From positions 873,501 to 937,500 of the forward strand of contig NZ_CP032677.1 in NCBI RefSeq assembly GCF_003627215.1: 64,000 bases of DNA, written 5' to 3'. The notes under the pieces were generated by a model. The model was not told the origin of the DNA and made no database searches. It saw only the letters and a list, made by a program, of their open reading frames with translations. This stretch comes from Pseudomonas sp. Leaf58 (GTDB lineage Bacteria; Pseudomonadota; Gammaproteobacteria; Pseudomonadales; Pseudomonadaceae). This document shows, piece by piece, positions 36,903 to 46,196 of this stretch; within the stretch, counting starts at the first letter, position 1, and every line of letters starts with the position of its first letter. Position numbers and translations under genes: made by a program.

Positions 36903-38081
36903 ATGCTCAATGCCGAACAACGTGCAATCATCAAAGCCACTGTGCCCCTGCTGGAAAGCGGCGGCGAAGCGCTGACCACTCACTTCTACAAAATGATGCT
37001 CAGTGAGTACCCAGAAGTGCGCCCGCTGTTCAACCAGGCCCACCAGGCCAGCGGCGACCAGCCGCGAGCCCTGGCCAATGGCGTGCTGATGTATGCCCGT
37101 CACATCGACCAGCTGGAGCAGCTGGGCGGCTTGGTTGGCCAGATCATCAATAAGCACGTTGCCCTGCAGATTTTGCCGGAGCACTACCCGATCGTCGGCA
37201 GCTGCCTGCTGCGCGCCATCGAAGAAGTGCTGGGCAAGGACATTGCCACCCCCGCCGTGATCGACGCTTGGGGTGCCGCCTACGGGCAACTGGCCGACAT
37301 CCTGATCGGTGCAGAAGAAAACCTCTATAAAGAGAAGGAAGAGGCCGAAGGCGGCTGGCGCGGCACCCGCGAATTCCGCCTGGTACGCCGTGAGCAGGAA
37401 AGCAGCGAGATCGTCTCGTTCTACTTCGCCCCGGTGGATGGTAAAGCGGTGCTCAAGGCCGAGCCAGGCCAGTACATCGGCCTGAAGCTTGACATCGACG
37501 GTGCCGAGCAGCGTCGCAACTATTCCTTGTCTTCGCTGTGCGATGGCAAGGAGTACCGCATCAGTGTCAAGCGCGAGGAGGGCGGTAAGGTCTCCAACTA
37601 CCTGCACGATCAGTTGGCAGTGGGCGATACCTTGCAACTGTTCCCGCCGGCGGGTGATTTCACCCTGGCTGCCAGCGACAAACCGCTGGTGCTGATTAGC
37701 GGTGGCGTGGGCATTACCCCGACCCTGGCGATGCTGCAGGCAGCGCTGCAGACCCAGCGCGAGGTGCATTTCATTCACTGCGCGCGTAACGGTGCCGTGC
37801 ATGCCTTCCGTGACTGGATCGACGGCTTGGCCGCGCGTCACCCGCAGCTCAAGCGCTTCTACTGCTATGCCGAGCTGGAAGGTGGCGCCGCAGCCGATGC
37901 CGTGGGCCTGCTGAGCGAGGACCTGTTGGCCGAATGGCTGCCACAAGCGCGTGACGTGGACGCCTACTTCCTCGGGCCCAAGGGCTTCATGGCGGCGGTC
38001 AAGCGCCAGCTGAAGGGCCTGGGTGTGCCAGAGAAGCAGAGCCGCTACGAGTTCTTCGGGCCAGCGGCTGCACTGGAGTGA
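36903..38081 (+). CDS. hmp: Flavohaemoprotein (nitric oxide dioxygenase)
   Basis: A 392-residue cytoplasmic enzyme that turns nitric oxide and oxygen into nitrate using NADH or NADPH. The globin domain (1-140) has the proximal haem His at 85 (I-I-N-K-H-V-A-L). A ferredoxin-reductase module follows, with FAD motif RRNYSLSS near 205 and the NAD motif GGVGITPTLAML near 268, ending in Y-E-F-F-G-P. The length is as expected. The ATG follows GGAG. The gene is divergent from norR and under the NorR/sigma-54 signals described above. Confidence 0.97.
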   Translation: MLNAEQRAIIKATVPLLESGGEALTTHFYKMMLSEYPEVRPLFNQAHQASGDQPRALANGVLMYARHIDQLEQLGGLVGQIINKHVALQILPEHYPIVGSCLLRAIEEVLGKDIATPAVIDAWGAAYGQLADILIGAEENLYKEKEEAEGGWRGTREFRLVRREQESSEIVSFYFAPVDGKAVLKAEPGQYIGLKLDIDGAEQRRNYSLSSLCDGKEYRISVKREEGGKVSNYLHDQLAVGDTLQLFPPAGDFTLAASDKPLVLISGGVGITPTLAMLQAALQTQREVHFIHCARNGAVHAFRDWIDGLAARHPQLKRFYCYAELEGGAAADAVGLLSEDLLAEWLPQARDVDAYFLGPKGFMAAVKRQLKGLGVPEKQSRYEFFGPAAALE

Positions 38082-38096
38082 TGTAGCGTCTGTACT

Positions 38097-38176
38097 GGCC
38101 TCTTCGCGGGCAAGCCCGCTCCTACAGGCATGCCCCCAGAGGCTTTTGTAGGAGCGGGCTTGCCCGCGAAGAGGCC
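38097..38176. repeat. Inverted pair of REP elements
   Basis: One REP at 38097-38128 (GGCCTCTTCGCGGGCAAGCC...) and a second in opposite orientation at 38147-38176 (TGTAGGAGCGGGCTTGCC...) are separated by 18 bases. Together they form a long inverted repeat, a REP pair (BIME-like), just after the hmp stop codon. Confidence 0.9.
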
Positions 38177-38405
38177 GCTACAGGCTCACAGCATCTTCAT
38201 CCCAGCCGCTGGCAAGCCAGCTCCCTTGCAGCAGTGCTCCCGCCCGTGGGTAATCGAGAACGAAACGGTCGATCGCATTCGCCGCCTGGGGGCTGTCTTG
38301 CCAGCGGCTGGGCCGCACCTGACTTTCCTGCCTCTATATAAGGAGAGTTGAAAGCGGCTGTGCTGCGTTCAACGTTAATCCTCCTTTAATCACGGTATCC
38401 TTCAC

Positions 38406-38460
38406 TCCCGGGTGTCGAGGGGCTTGCCCCTGCGCGGCACTCGGGCAGCCGTTTTTTGCC
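38406..38460 (+). terminator. Hairpin with T-run in the hmp-dsbB gap; possible small-RNA end
   Basis: CCCGGGTG pairs with CACTCGGG around an inner AGGGGC-TTG-CCCCT stem, followed by CAGCCG and six T. It stops no recognised coding gene: hmp ends more than 300 bases upstream, behind two REP elements. It may end a small RNA that begins around 38330-38360, or act in the dsbB leader. Apart from the REP pair and this hairpin, 38177-38624 holds no recognised feature. Confidence 0.4.
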
Positions 38461-38624
38461 GCCTGCGGTTGAACCGACGTCGTTACGGCCGGTCTCAGCC
38501 ACACCGGATAGCCCTCGCAGTGCAGTCACGCCGCTTCCTCGGCACGCTCAAAGGCCCTGCCCAGCGTGTAGACTTGCGCCCAGGCAGGCGGACCCGCAGC
38601 CACTATCCATCGAAGGAACCGGCA

Positions 38625-39131
38625 ATGAACGAACAAACATCGCGCCTGAATCGGGAACGGCGCTTCCTAGTGCTGTTAGGCCTGATCTGCCTCTCGTTGA
38701 TCGGGGGCGCCCTCTACATGCAGGTGGTGCTGGGTGAGGCACCGTGCCCGTTGTGCATCCTGCAGCGCTACGCGCTGTTGTTCATTGCGCTGTTCGCCTT
38801 CCTCGCCGCCGCGATGCCCGGGCGCCGCAGCCTGACTTTCTTCGAGGCCCTGGTGGTGCTCAGCGCCATTGGCGGAATCGTTGCGGCCGGCAACCATGTG
38901 TATATACTCGCCAACCCCATGGTCAGTTGCGGTATCGATACCCTGCAGCCGATCGTTGACGACCTGCCGCTGGCCAAGCTGTGGCCGCTGGCGTTCCAGG
39001 TCGACGGCTTCTGCAGCACACCGTACCCGCCGATCCTCGGCCTGTCGCTGGCGCAATGGGCGCTTGTGGCGTTTGTGCTGACCGCTGTCCTGGTTCCGCT
39101 CGGGATTTACCGCAACCGACGCCAGGCTTAG
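38625..39131 (+). CDS. dsbB: Disulfide bond formation protein B
   Basis: A 168-residue inner-membrane protein that reoxidises DsbA and passes electrons to quinone. It has four helices. The first periplasmic Cys pair is in E-A-P-C-P-L-C-I-L-Q-R near 45, and the second pair is split between V-S-C-G and G-F-C-S-T near 105 and 130. It starts at the ATG 38625 with AAGGA upstream; the longer frame upstream is not DsbB-like. It precedes the cyo quinol oxidase operon in the same direction, which fits its dependence on quinone reoxidation, although 558 bases separate them. Confidence 0.93.
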   Translation: MNEQTSRLNRERRFLVLLGLICLSLIGGALYMQVVLGEAPCPLCILQRYALLFIALFAFLAAAMPGRRSLTFFEALVVLSAIGGIVAAGNHVYILANPMVSCGIDTLQPIVDDLPLAKLWPLAFQVDGFCSTPYPPILGLSLAQWALVAFVLTAVLVPLGIYRNRRQA

Positions 39132-39689
39132 ACAAAAGTCCCGAATTACGTCGGGTCTTTTACGCCGCATGAGAAGAGCGAAAAGTTGCTCCCCGCTTGA
39201 TCCAGATCAACCCAGAGGCCTTGCAGAATGCGGCTTTGGCGCCTAACAAGCGGGGTGCGACAAACTGTCGCGAAGTTGAATTATTGGGTGCTATTGTTGC
39301 GTAATCTGTAAAAGACTGTTGCTCAATAAGTCATAGTCAAGGGTTGGCGACCTATCTACAATCGCCCCCAATTTCCGTTCGGCACTGCTTGCGAGTCGCA
39401 GGATTGAAGGAAGCCCCAGCGCTCCTTTTTGCTGACTTCGTCAAGTTTCGCCCAACGGCGATACCGGGCGGACCCCCCTCCGCGTTTTCCCGCACCAAAT
39501 GGACTTGGTCTGAAGTACAGGCCTGTTGCCTACGAAACCATAAGCACCGCTAACCCGCTTGACGCCAAGGTCCTGCAGTCGGACCCAGGCAGGAGCGAGT
39601 ACGGGCGCGAAATGCCTCACTTGGCAGGACGAAGTGTTGGCTACCAAAACACAAATTGCATTGAAGCAAGCTGATCTAGAGGTCGTGAG
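39132..39689 (+). promoter_or_regulatory. cyo upstream control region
   Basis: This 558-base non-coding stretch between dsbB and cyoA contains the Anr box listed separately and AT-richer DNA around 39260-39350 that could hold the cyo promoter. A long leader of about 300 bases would then precede cyoA. Short open frames exist but lack ribosome-binding sites and family similarity. No riboswitch was recognised. Confidence 0.55.
39197..39210. promoter_or_regulatory. Anr/Fnr box upstream of cyoA
   Basis: TTGATCCAGATCAA is a perfect TTGAT-N4-ATCAA palindrome, the binding site of the oxygen-sensing regulator Anr. Anr is known to lower expression of the cyo terminal oxidase in P. putida at low oxygen, which fits this position between dsbB and cyoA. 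Confidence 0.85.
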
Positions 39690-40634
39690 ATGAGTAAAAA
39701 GCGTTACCCCAGACTGTTTGGCATATTGCCCTTTTTAGGCATGCTTTTACTCAGTGGGTGCAACTGGACCCTGCTCGACCCGAAGGGCCAGGTCGGCATT
39801 GAGCAAAAGAACCTGATCCTGATCGCAACCGGCTTGATGCTGCTGGTGGTGATTCCGGTCATCATCATGACCCTGGCGTTCGCCTGGAAGTACCGTGCTT
39901 CCAACAAGGCAGCCACCTACACCCCTGACTGGTCGCACTCGACCAAGATCGAGGCCGCGGTGTGGATCATCCCGATCCTGATCATCATTGCCCTGGGTTA
40001 CGTCACCTACAAGTCCACCCACAAGCTGGACCCATACCGTCCGCTGGATTCGGACGTCAAGCCGATTCAGATCGACGTGGTCGCACTGGACTGGAAGTGG
40101 CTGTTCATCTACCCAGAACAGGGCATTGCCACCGTCAACAAGATCAACTTCCCGGCCAATACCCCGGTGAACTTCCGCGTCACCTCCGACGCCGTGATGA
40201 ACTCGTTCTTCATCCCGGGCCTGGGTGGGCAGATCTACGCGATGGCCGGCATGACCACCAAGCTGCACCTGATCGCCAACGAGAACGGTGTGTTTGACGG
40301 TATCAGCGCCAACTACAGCGGTGCTGGTTTCACCGGCATGAAATTCAAGGCTACTGCCACTTCCCAGGCCGACTTCGATGCATGGGTCGCCGAGGTCAAG
40401 CAGTCGCCGTTGAAACTGGGCAAAGCCGAGTACGAAGCTCTGGCCAAGCCTAGCGAATACAACCCAGTCGCGCTGTACAGCGAGGCGCCAGCAGAGCTGT
40501 TCCAGTCCATCGTCGACAAGTACGAAGGCATGAACCGCGGCAAGCCGGTCCACGAAGAAGCAGGCAGCAAAGATCTGGCCACCACCAAGGGTGTGGAATC
40601 GAGTATGCAACCAGCTGCCGGTGCAGAGGAGTAA
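39690..40634 (+). CDS. cyoA: Cytochrome bo3 ubiquinol oxidase subunit II
   Basis: A 314-residue lipoprotein subunit of the quinol oxidase. The lipobox L-L-S-G-C puts the acylated Cys at 24. Two membrane helices lie near 45-65 and 85-108. A periplasmic cupredoxin domain follows ([11 protein letters not shown]) that lacks the CuA ligands, as in quinol oxidases, plus a C-terminal COX-ARM domain. It is the first gene of cyoABCDE. It starts at the ATG with GAGGT upstream. Confidence 0.97.
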   Translation: MSKKRYPRLFGILPFLGMLLLSGCNWTLLDPKGQVGIEQKNLILIATGLMLLVVIPVIIMTLAFAWKYRASNKAATYTPDWSHSTKIEAAVWIIPILIIIALGYVTYKSTHKLDPYRPLDSDVKPIQIDVVALDWKWLFIYPEQGIATVNKINFPANTPVNFRVTSDAVMNSFFIPGLGGQIYAMAGMTTKLHLIANENGVFDGISANYSGAGFTGMKFKATATSQADFDAWVAEVKQSPLKLGKAEYEALAKPSEYNPVALYSEAPAELFQSIVDKYEGMNRGKPVHEEAGSKDLATTKGVESSMQPAAGAEE

Positions 40635-40637
40635 GAG

Positions 40638-42656
40638 ATGTTCGGTAAACTAAGCCTGGAGGCGATACCCTATCACGAGCCGATAGTCATGGTGACGCTT
40701 GCCATGATCGCGCTCGGCGGTATCGCTGTCGTCGGTCTTATCACCTATTTCCGCAAGTGGACCTACTTGTGGAGCGAGTGGCTGACTACTGTCGACCACA
40801 AAAAGATCGGCGTGATGTACATCATCGTCGCGATGGTCATGCTGCTGCGCGGCTTTGCCGACGCCATCATGATGCGTACCCAGCTGGCTGCCGCTACCGG
40901 TGGCTCCGAAGGCTACCTGCCGCCTGAACACTATGACCAGATCTTCACCGCTCACGGTGTGATCATGATCATCTTCATGGCGATGCCGTTCTTCACCGGC
41001 CTGATGAACCTGGCGGTTCCTCTGCAGATCGGTGCACGTGACGTTGCCTTCCCGTTCCTGAACTCCCTGAGCTTCTACCTGCTGCTGGCAGGCGTGCTGC
41101 TGGTCAACATCTCGCTGGGCGTTGGTGAATTCGCCAAGACCGGCTGGGTTGCCTATCCGCCGCTCGCGGGCATTCAGTACAGCCCTGGGGTGGGTGTCGA
41201 CTACTACATCTGGGCGCTACAGCTATCCGGATTGGGTACGACGCTTACCGGTGTGAACTTCCTCGTCACCGTGATGAAGATGCGCGCACCTGGCATGAAG
41301 CTGATGGACATGCCGATCTTCACCTGGACCTGCACCTGGGCCAACGTACTGATCGTTGCTTCGTTCCCGATTCTGACTGCTGCACTCGCACTGCTGACTG
41401 TTGACCGTTATCTGGACTTCCACATTTTCACCAACGAGCTTGGTGGGAACCCGATGATGTACGTCAACCTGTTCTGGGCGTGGGGTCACCCTGAGGTTTA
41501 CATCCTGATCCTGCCGGCCTTCGGCGTGTTCTCGGAAGTAACTTCGACGTTCTCTGGCAAACGCCTGTTCGGCCACCACTCGATGATCTACGCATCGGGC
41601 GCGATCGCCATCCTCGGCTTTGCGGTTTGGCTGCACCACTTCTTCACCATGGGCGCCGGCGCCAGCGTCAACACCTTCTTCGGCTTGGCGACGATGCTGA
41701 TCTCCATCCCGACCGGTGTGAAGCTGTTCAACTGGCTGTTCACCATGTACCAAGGCCGCGTGCGCTTCACCGCGCCGATGCTCTGGACCCTGGGCTTCAT
41801 GGTCACCTTCTCCATCGGTGGCATGACCGGCGTACTGCTGGCCGTTCCGGGTGCTGACTTCGTCCTGCACAACAGCCTGTTCGTCATTGCGCACTTCCAC
41901 AACGTGATCATCGGTGGCGCGGTATTCGGCTACATCGCCGGTTTCGCCTTCTGGTTCCCGAAAGCCTTCGGCTTCACCCTGAACGAGAAGTGGGGCAAAG
42001 CTGCCTTCTGGTTCTGGCTGTCGGGCTTCTACGTTGCGTTCATGCCGCTGTACGCCCTGGGCTTCATGGGCATGACCCGTCGTCTGAACCACTCCGACAA
42101 CCCACTGTGGGAACCCTACCTGTACGTAGCCGTTGTCGGCGCCGTGCTGATCCTGTTCGGTATCGCTTGCCAGCTGATCCAGATCTTCGTTTCGGTCCGC
42201 GACCGCAACCAGAACCTGGACGTGACCGGCGACCCATGGGGTGGCCGTACTCTGGAATGGTCGACTTCTTCGCCACCTCCGTTCTACAACTTCGCTCACA
42301 TGCCTGAGAAAGTTGGCCTGGACTGCTGGCACGAAGCCAAGGAAGCAGGCGTTGCGTACAAGGCCCCGGCCAAGTACGAAGCCATCCACATGCCGAGCAA
42401 CACCGCTACCGGTCTGTTCATGGGCCTGTTCCTGACCGTCTTCGGCTTCGCCTTCATCTGGCACATCTGGTGGCTGGTGGGTGCGAGCCTGGTTGCAACC
42501 ATCGCTGTCTTCGTTCGCCACGCTGCCCGTGACGACCAGGGCTACATGGTTCCGGCCGAAGAAGTGGCGCGCATCGAAGGCGAGCGTATGAAAGCGCTGG
42601 CCAAAGCAGGTGCTCTGCCTGCCGGCGCACGTGTCGAATCGTTTGAGCGGGTGTAA
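40638..42656 (+). CDS. cyoB: Cytochrome bo3 ubiquinol oxidase subunit I
   Basis: A 672-residue catalytic subunit with about fifteen membrane helices. It holds low-spin haem b, haem o3 and CuB, reduces oxygen to water and pumps protons. Diagnostic segments are FTAHGVIMI (haem ligand His), the CuB and cross-link site [14 protein letters not shown], the H-H-F-F-T-M-G helix, and H-F-H-N-V-I-I-G-G with the haem ligands. It starts three bases after cyoA. Confidence 0.98.
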   Translation: MFGKLSLEAIPYHEPIVMVTLAMIALGGIAVVGLITYFRKWTYLWSEWLTTVDHKKIGVMYIIVAMVMLLRGFADAIMMRTQLAAATGGSEGYLPPEHYDQIFTAHGVIMIIFMAMPFFTGLMNLAVPLQIGARDVAFPFLNSLSFYLLLAGVLLVNISLGVGEFAKTGWVAYPPLAGIQYSPGVGVDYYIWALQLSGLGTTLTGVNFLVTVMKMRAPGMKLMDMPIFTWTCTWANVLIVASFPILTAALALLTVDRYLDFHIFTNELGGNPMMYVNLFWAWGHPEVYILILPAFGVFSEVTSTFSGKRLFGHHSMIYASGAIAILGFAVWLHHFFTMGAGASVNTFFGLATMLISIPTGVKLFNWLFTMYQGRVRFTAPMLWTLGFMVTFSIGGMTGVLLAVPGADFVLHNSLFVIAHFHNVIIGGAVFGYIAGFAFWFPKAFGFTLNEKWGKAAFWFWLSGFYVAFMPLYALGFMGMTRRLNHSDNPLWEPYLYVAVVGAVLILFGIACQLIQIFVSVRDRNQNLDVTGDPWGGRTLEWSTSSPPPFYNFAHMPEKVGLDCWHEAKEAGVAYKAPAKYEAIHMPSNTATGLFMGLFLTVFGFAFIWHIWWLVGASLVATIAVFVRHAARDDQGYMVPAEEVARIEGERMKALAKAGALPAGARVESFERV

Positions 42657-42659
42657 TCA

Positions 42660-43283
42660 ATGTCCAGTCAAGTAATGCACGGCGCTGCTCATGGTCACGA
42701 CCATGGGCATGACGACCACCACCACGACTCGGGCCAGATGACCGTACTCGGTTTCTGGCTGTACCTGATGACCGACTGCATCCTGTTTGCGTCGCTCTTC
42801 GCTACCTACGCGGTGCTGTCCGGCAGTTTTGCCGGCGGCCCGTCGGGTCATGACATCTTCCAGCTCGATTTCGTAGCTGTTGAAACGCTGTTCCTGTTGC
42901 TGTCCTCGATCACCTTCGGCTTCGCCATGCTGAAGATGTTCGATGGCAAGAAAGCGGGCGTACTGGGCTGGTTGGCTGTGACCTTCCTGTTCGGTGCAGG
43001 CTTCATCGCGATGGAAATCTATGAATTCCATCACCTGATCACTGAGGGCTTCGGCCCGCAGCGCAGTGGCTTCCTGTCGGCGTTCTTCGCGCTGGTAGGT
43101 ACCCACGGTCTGCACGTGACCGCCGGCCTGATCTGGATGGCAATCATGATGTACCAGATCAATAAGCACGGCATCACGCCGACCGCCAAGACCCGCATGA
43201 GCTGCCTGAGCCTGTTCTGGCACTTCCTGGACGTGGTCTGGATCTGCGTATTCACCGTCGTTTACCTGCTGGGGGTTCTGTAA
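42660..43283 (+). CDS. cyoC: Cytochrome bo3 ubiquinol oxidase subunit III
   Basis: A 207-residue COX3-like subunit with five membrane helices. The N-terminus has a His-rich stretch ([13 protein letters not shown]) before the first helix, which may bind metals or simply be a local feature. The C-terminal helix [14 protein letters not shown] is typical. The stop overlaps the cyoD start by one base. Confidence 0.96.
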   Translation: MSSQVMHGAAHGHDHGHDDHHHDSGQMTVLGFWLYLMTDCILFASLFATYAVLSGSFAGGPSGHDIFQLDFVAVETLFLLLSSITFGFAMLKMFDGKKAGVLGWLAVTFLFGAGFIAMEIYEFHHLITEGFGPQRSGFLSAFFALVGTHGLHVTAGLIWMAIMMYQINKHGITPTAKTRMSCLSLFWHFLDVVWICVFTVVYLLGVL

Positions 43284-43615
43284 TGGCTAACGCACACGAC
43301 ACTCATCACGAAGGTAATCACGGCAGCGTCAAGTCGTACATGATCGGCTTTGTACTGTCGATCATCCTGACCGCGATCCCGTTCGGCCTGGCGATGACCG
43401 CCAGCCTGCCGAAGAACCTGACCGTTCTGATCATTGTTGCCATGGCCGTGATCCAGGTAGTCGTACACCTGGTGTACTTCCTGCACATGGACCGCTCGAA
43501 AGAGCAACGCAACAACGTGTCGACGTTCCTGTTCACCGTCCTGGTTATTGCACTGCTGGTCGGCCTGTCGCTGTGGATCATGTTCAACATCCACATCGAA
43601 ATGATGGCCAAGTGA
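43283..43615 (+). CDS. cyoD: Cytochrome bo3 ubiquinol oxidase subunit IV
   Basis: A 110-residue subunit with three membrane helices, the usual CyoD length. It shows the S-Y-M-I-G-F-V-L-S-I-I-L-T start of helix 1 and the Q-V-V-V-H-L-V-Y-F-L-H-M motif. It supports CuB assembly in the complex. It overlaps cyoC by one base and is followed by cyoE after 11 bases. Confidence 0.95.
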   Translation: MANAHDTHHEGNHGSVKSYMIGFVLSIILTAIPFGLAMTASLPKNLTVLIIVAMAVIQVVVHLVYFLHMDRSKEQRNNVSTFLFTVLVIALLVGLSLWIMFNIHIEMMAK

Positions 43616-43626
43616 GGTAAGACTGC

Positions 43627-44514
43627 ATGTCCGTTAAGCACTTTATCCAAATCACCAAACCGGGGATCATTTTCGGTAACGTGCTTTCCGTGGCAGGCGG
43701 ATTCTTCCTTGCCGCGAAGGGCCATGTGGATTTCGCCTTGTTCCTGGCGGTGGTAGTGGGTACTTCTTTGGTGGTGGCGTCCGGTTGTGTGTTCAACAAC
43801 TGCATCGACCGCGACATCGACCTGAAGATGGAGCGCACTAAAAACCGCGTCATGGTCCAGGGCGGCATGTCGCTGCCCCTCGCGCTGATTTACGCCACCC
43901 TGCTTGGGGTGGCGGGTTTCAGCCTGCTGTATGTCCAGGCCAACCCGCTGTCGGCGTTCTGTGCGCTGATCGGCTTCATCGTCTACGTCGGTTTCTACAG
44001 CCTGTGGCTGAAGCGTAAATCGGTGCACGGCACCTTGGTCGGCAGCCTGTCGGGTGCCATGCCTCCGGTGATCGGCTACTGCGCCGTGAGCAACAGCTTC
44101 GACCTGGCTGCGGTCACCCTGCTGGTGATGTTCAGCCTGTGGCAGATGCCGCACAGCTTTGCCATCGCCATCTTCCGCTTCAAGGATTACAGCGCTGCCA
44201 ACATTCCGGTGTTGCCAGTGGCTCGCGGTATCCTCGCGGCGAAGAAGCAGATCGTGCTTTACGTGCTGGCCTTCGTGCTCGCGACCCTGATGCTTACCCT
44301 CGGCGGTTACGCCGGCCTCGGCTACCTGGCCGTGGCAGCAGCCATGGGCCTGTACTGGCTGTACATGGCCTGGGGTGGCTACAAGGCCGAGGACGACAGC
44401 AAGTGGGCCCGCAAGGTGTTCGGCTTCTCCATCCTCACCGTTACTGCCCTGAGCGTGATGATGGGTGTGGACAGCCAGACCGCTGCCGACGTGCTGATGA
44501 CTTACGCCCGCTGA
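43627..44514 (+). CDS. cyoE: Protohaem IX farnesyltransferase (haem O synthase)
   Basis: A 295-residue inner-membrane UbiA-type prenyltransferase that adds farnesyl to haem b to give haem o for CyoB. The first Asp-rich motif is N-N-C-I-D-R-D-I-D near 55-63. The second polar loop is near Y-S-L-W-L-K-R-K. About nine membrane helices are present. It is the last gene of the operon, followed by a strong terminator. Confidence 0.97.
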   Translation: MSVKHFIQITKPGIIFGNVLSVAGGFFLAAKGHVDFALFLAVVVGTSLVVASGCVFNNCIDRDIDLKMERTKNRVMVQGGMSLPLALIYATLLGVAGFSLLYVQANPLSAFCALIGFIVYVGFYSLWLKRKSVHGTLVGSLSGAMPPVIGYCAVSNSFDLAAVTLLVMFSLWQMPHSFAIAIFRFKDYSAANIPVLPVARGILAAKKQIVLYVLAFVLATLMLTLGGYAGLGYLAVAAAMGLYWLYMAWGGYKAEDDSKWARKVFGFSILTVTALSVMMGVDSQTAADVLMTYAR

Positions 44515-44533
44515 AATTGCTGCCTGTTTCACG

Positions 44534-44563
44534 AAAACCCCGGCCATGTGCCGGGGTTTTTTA
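44534..44563 (+). terminator. Terminator of the cyo operon
   Basis: AAAACCCCGG and CCGGGGTTTT form a perfect 10-bp stem with a 7-base loop, followed by more T. Confidence 0.9.
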
Positions 44564-44616
44564 TTGGCTTTTTTCCTGCGCGGGCCTATTCGCGGGCTTT
44601 GAATGTGGTGCGGTGC

Positions 44617-44650
44617 TTGTAGGAGCGGGTTTACCCGCGAAGAAGCCAGG
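44617..44650. repeat. REP element
   Basis: TGTAGGAGCGGGTTTACCCG followed by CGAAGAAGCC is a P. putida REP between cyoE and the aminotransferase gene. The rest of this 305-base gap (44651-44819) is AT-rich to about 44715 and probably contains the aminotransferase promoter. Confidence 0.88.
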
Positions 44651-44819
44651 CCTGAAAACATAAATATCGGATTTTCAAAAAATAGATCTGAAAAAATCTA
44701 ATAAAACAGGAAATCATCCTTTACAAGCGTGCTGTTTCGGCACTATCTTCTGAATCAGGCCGCCACATCGGCCAGCGTCGCTCGGACGGTTCCGGGCGCT
44801 TACGTATTCAGAGGAAGCC

Positions 44820-46028
44820 ATGGCCAACCCAGGTTCGCCGCGCCGCTTTGCGCGCATCGATCGTCTCCCCCCTTACGTCTTCAACATCACTGCCGAGCTC
44901 AAGATGGCTGCCCGCCGCCGTGGCGAGGACATCATCGACCTGAGCATGGGCAACCCCGATGGCGCCACCCCGCCGCACATCGTCGAGAAGCTGGTGCAGG
45001 TTGCCCAGCGTGAAGACACCCACGGCTACTCCACCTCGCGCGGTATCCCGCGCCTGCGCCGGGCCATCTCCAACTGGTACAAAGAGCGCTACGAGGTCGA
45101 CATCGACCCGGAAAACGAAGCCATCGTTACCATCGGCTCGAAGGAAGGCCTGGCACACCTGATGCTGGCTACCCTGGACCAAGGCGACACGGTACTGGTG
45201 CCCAACCCCAGCTACCCGATCCATATCTACGGTGCGGTGATCGCCGGTGCCCAGGTGCGTTCGGTGCCGCTGGTGCCGGGTGTGGACTTCTTCAATGAAC
45301 TGGAGCGGGCCATTCGCGAGTCGATCCCCAAGCCGAAGATGATGATTCTTGGCTTCCCGTCCAACCCCACCGCGCAGTGCGTGGAGCTGGACTTCTTCGA
45401 GCGCGTGGTGGCGCTGGCCAAGCAATATGGCGTGCTGGTGATTCACGATCTGGCTTATGCGGACATCGTCTACGACGGTTGGAAAGCCCCGTCGATCATG
45501 CAGGTGCCAGGCGCCAAGGACATCGCGGTGGAGTTCTTCACCCTCTCCAAAAGCTACAACATGGCTGGCTGGCGAATCGGTTTCATGGTCGGCAACCCCG
45601 AGCTGGTCAGTGCCTTGGCGCGAATCAAGAGCTACCACGACTACGGCACCTTCACCCCGCTGCAGGTGGCGGCCATTGCTGCGCTGGAAGGCGACCAGCA
45701 GTGCGTGCGCGACATTGCCGAGCAGTACCGCCAGCGGCGTAACTTGCTGGTGAAAGGGCTGCACGAGCTGGGCTGGATGGTCGAGAACCCCAAGGCGTCG
45801 ATGTACGTGTGGGCGAAGATCCCGCCGGAGTACGCGCACCTAGGCTCGCTGGAGTTTTCCAAGAAGCTGCTGGCCGAAGCCAAGGTGTGTGTATCGCCAG
45901 GGATCGGCTTTGGTGACTATGGCGATGACCATGTGCGCTTTGCCCTGATCGAGAACCAGGACCGCATCCGCCAGGCCATTCGCGGGATCCGGCAGATGTT
46001 CCGGGCTGACGGGTTAGCCCGCAAGTAA
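44820..46028 (+). CDS. alaC: Class I/II aminotransferase (AlaC-like)
   Basis: A 402-residue PLP-dependent aminotransferase; AlaC-type enzymes make alanine from pyruvate and glutamate. Visible motifs are the start [37 protein letters not shown], and the PLP Lys in [12 protein letters not shown] near 245. R-F-A-L-I-E-N at the C-terminus holds the substrate Arg. The length is normal. It is a single gene. The exact amino-donor specificity is inferred from overall pattern. Confidence 0.88.
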   Translation: MANPGSPRRFARIDRLPPYVFNITAELKMAARRRGEDIIDLSMGNPDGATPPHIVEKLVQVAQREDTHGYSTSRGIPRLRRAISNWYKERYEVDIDPENEAIVTIGSKEGLAHLMLATLDQGDTVLVPNPSYPIHIYGAVIAGAQVRSVPLVPGVDFFNELERAIRESIPKPKMMILGFPSNPTAQCVELDFFERVVALAKQYGVLVIHDLAYADIVYDGWKAPSIMQVPGAKDIAVEFFTLSKSYNMAGWRIGFMVGNPELVSALARIKSYHDYGTFTPLQVAAIAALEGDQQCVRDIAEQYRQRRNLLVKGLHELGWMVENPKASMYVWAKIPPEYAHLGSLEFSKKLLAEAKVCVSPGIGFGDYGDDHVRFALIENQDRIRQAIRGIRQMFRADGLARK

Positions 46029-46063
46029 GCCATTGGGCCGCTCCCGCAGGCATCGCCAGATCT

Positions 46064-46110
46064 CCTGTAGGAGCGGCCGTTGTGTCGCGAGGGGCTGCAA
46101 AGCAGCCCCT
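46064..46110. repeat. REP-like element with hairpin
   Basis: CTGTAGGAGCGGCCGTTGTG continues into GTCGCGAGGGGCTGC-AAA-GCAGCCCC, a REP variant fused to a stable stem. It lies between two same-strand genes. Confidence 0.65.
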
Positions 46111-46196
46111 GACGCACAACGGCGAGCTTTCCGCCTGCATCCCACCGATTTACCTACCTATCTTCTGCACTCATTTCTCACCACAGAGACCCACGA

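Noticed and set aside
39429..39674. 81-residue open frame upstream of cyoA
   Set aside because: It has no convincing ribosome-binding site, no recognisable domain, and lies in the cyo control region.
41223..42521. 432-residue open frame on the minus strand inside cyoB
   Set aside because: It is the antisense shadow of a strongly conserved oxidase gene, rich in Gln/His/Glu as expected from reverse-complemented GC-rich codons, with no ribosome-binding site or family similarity.
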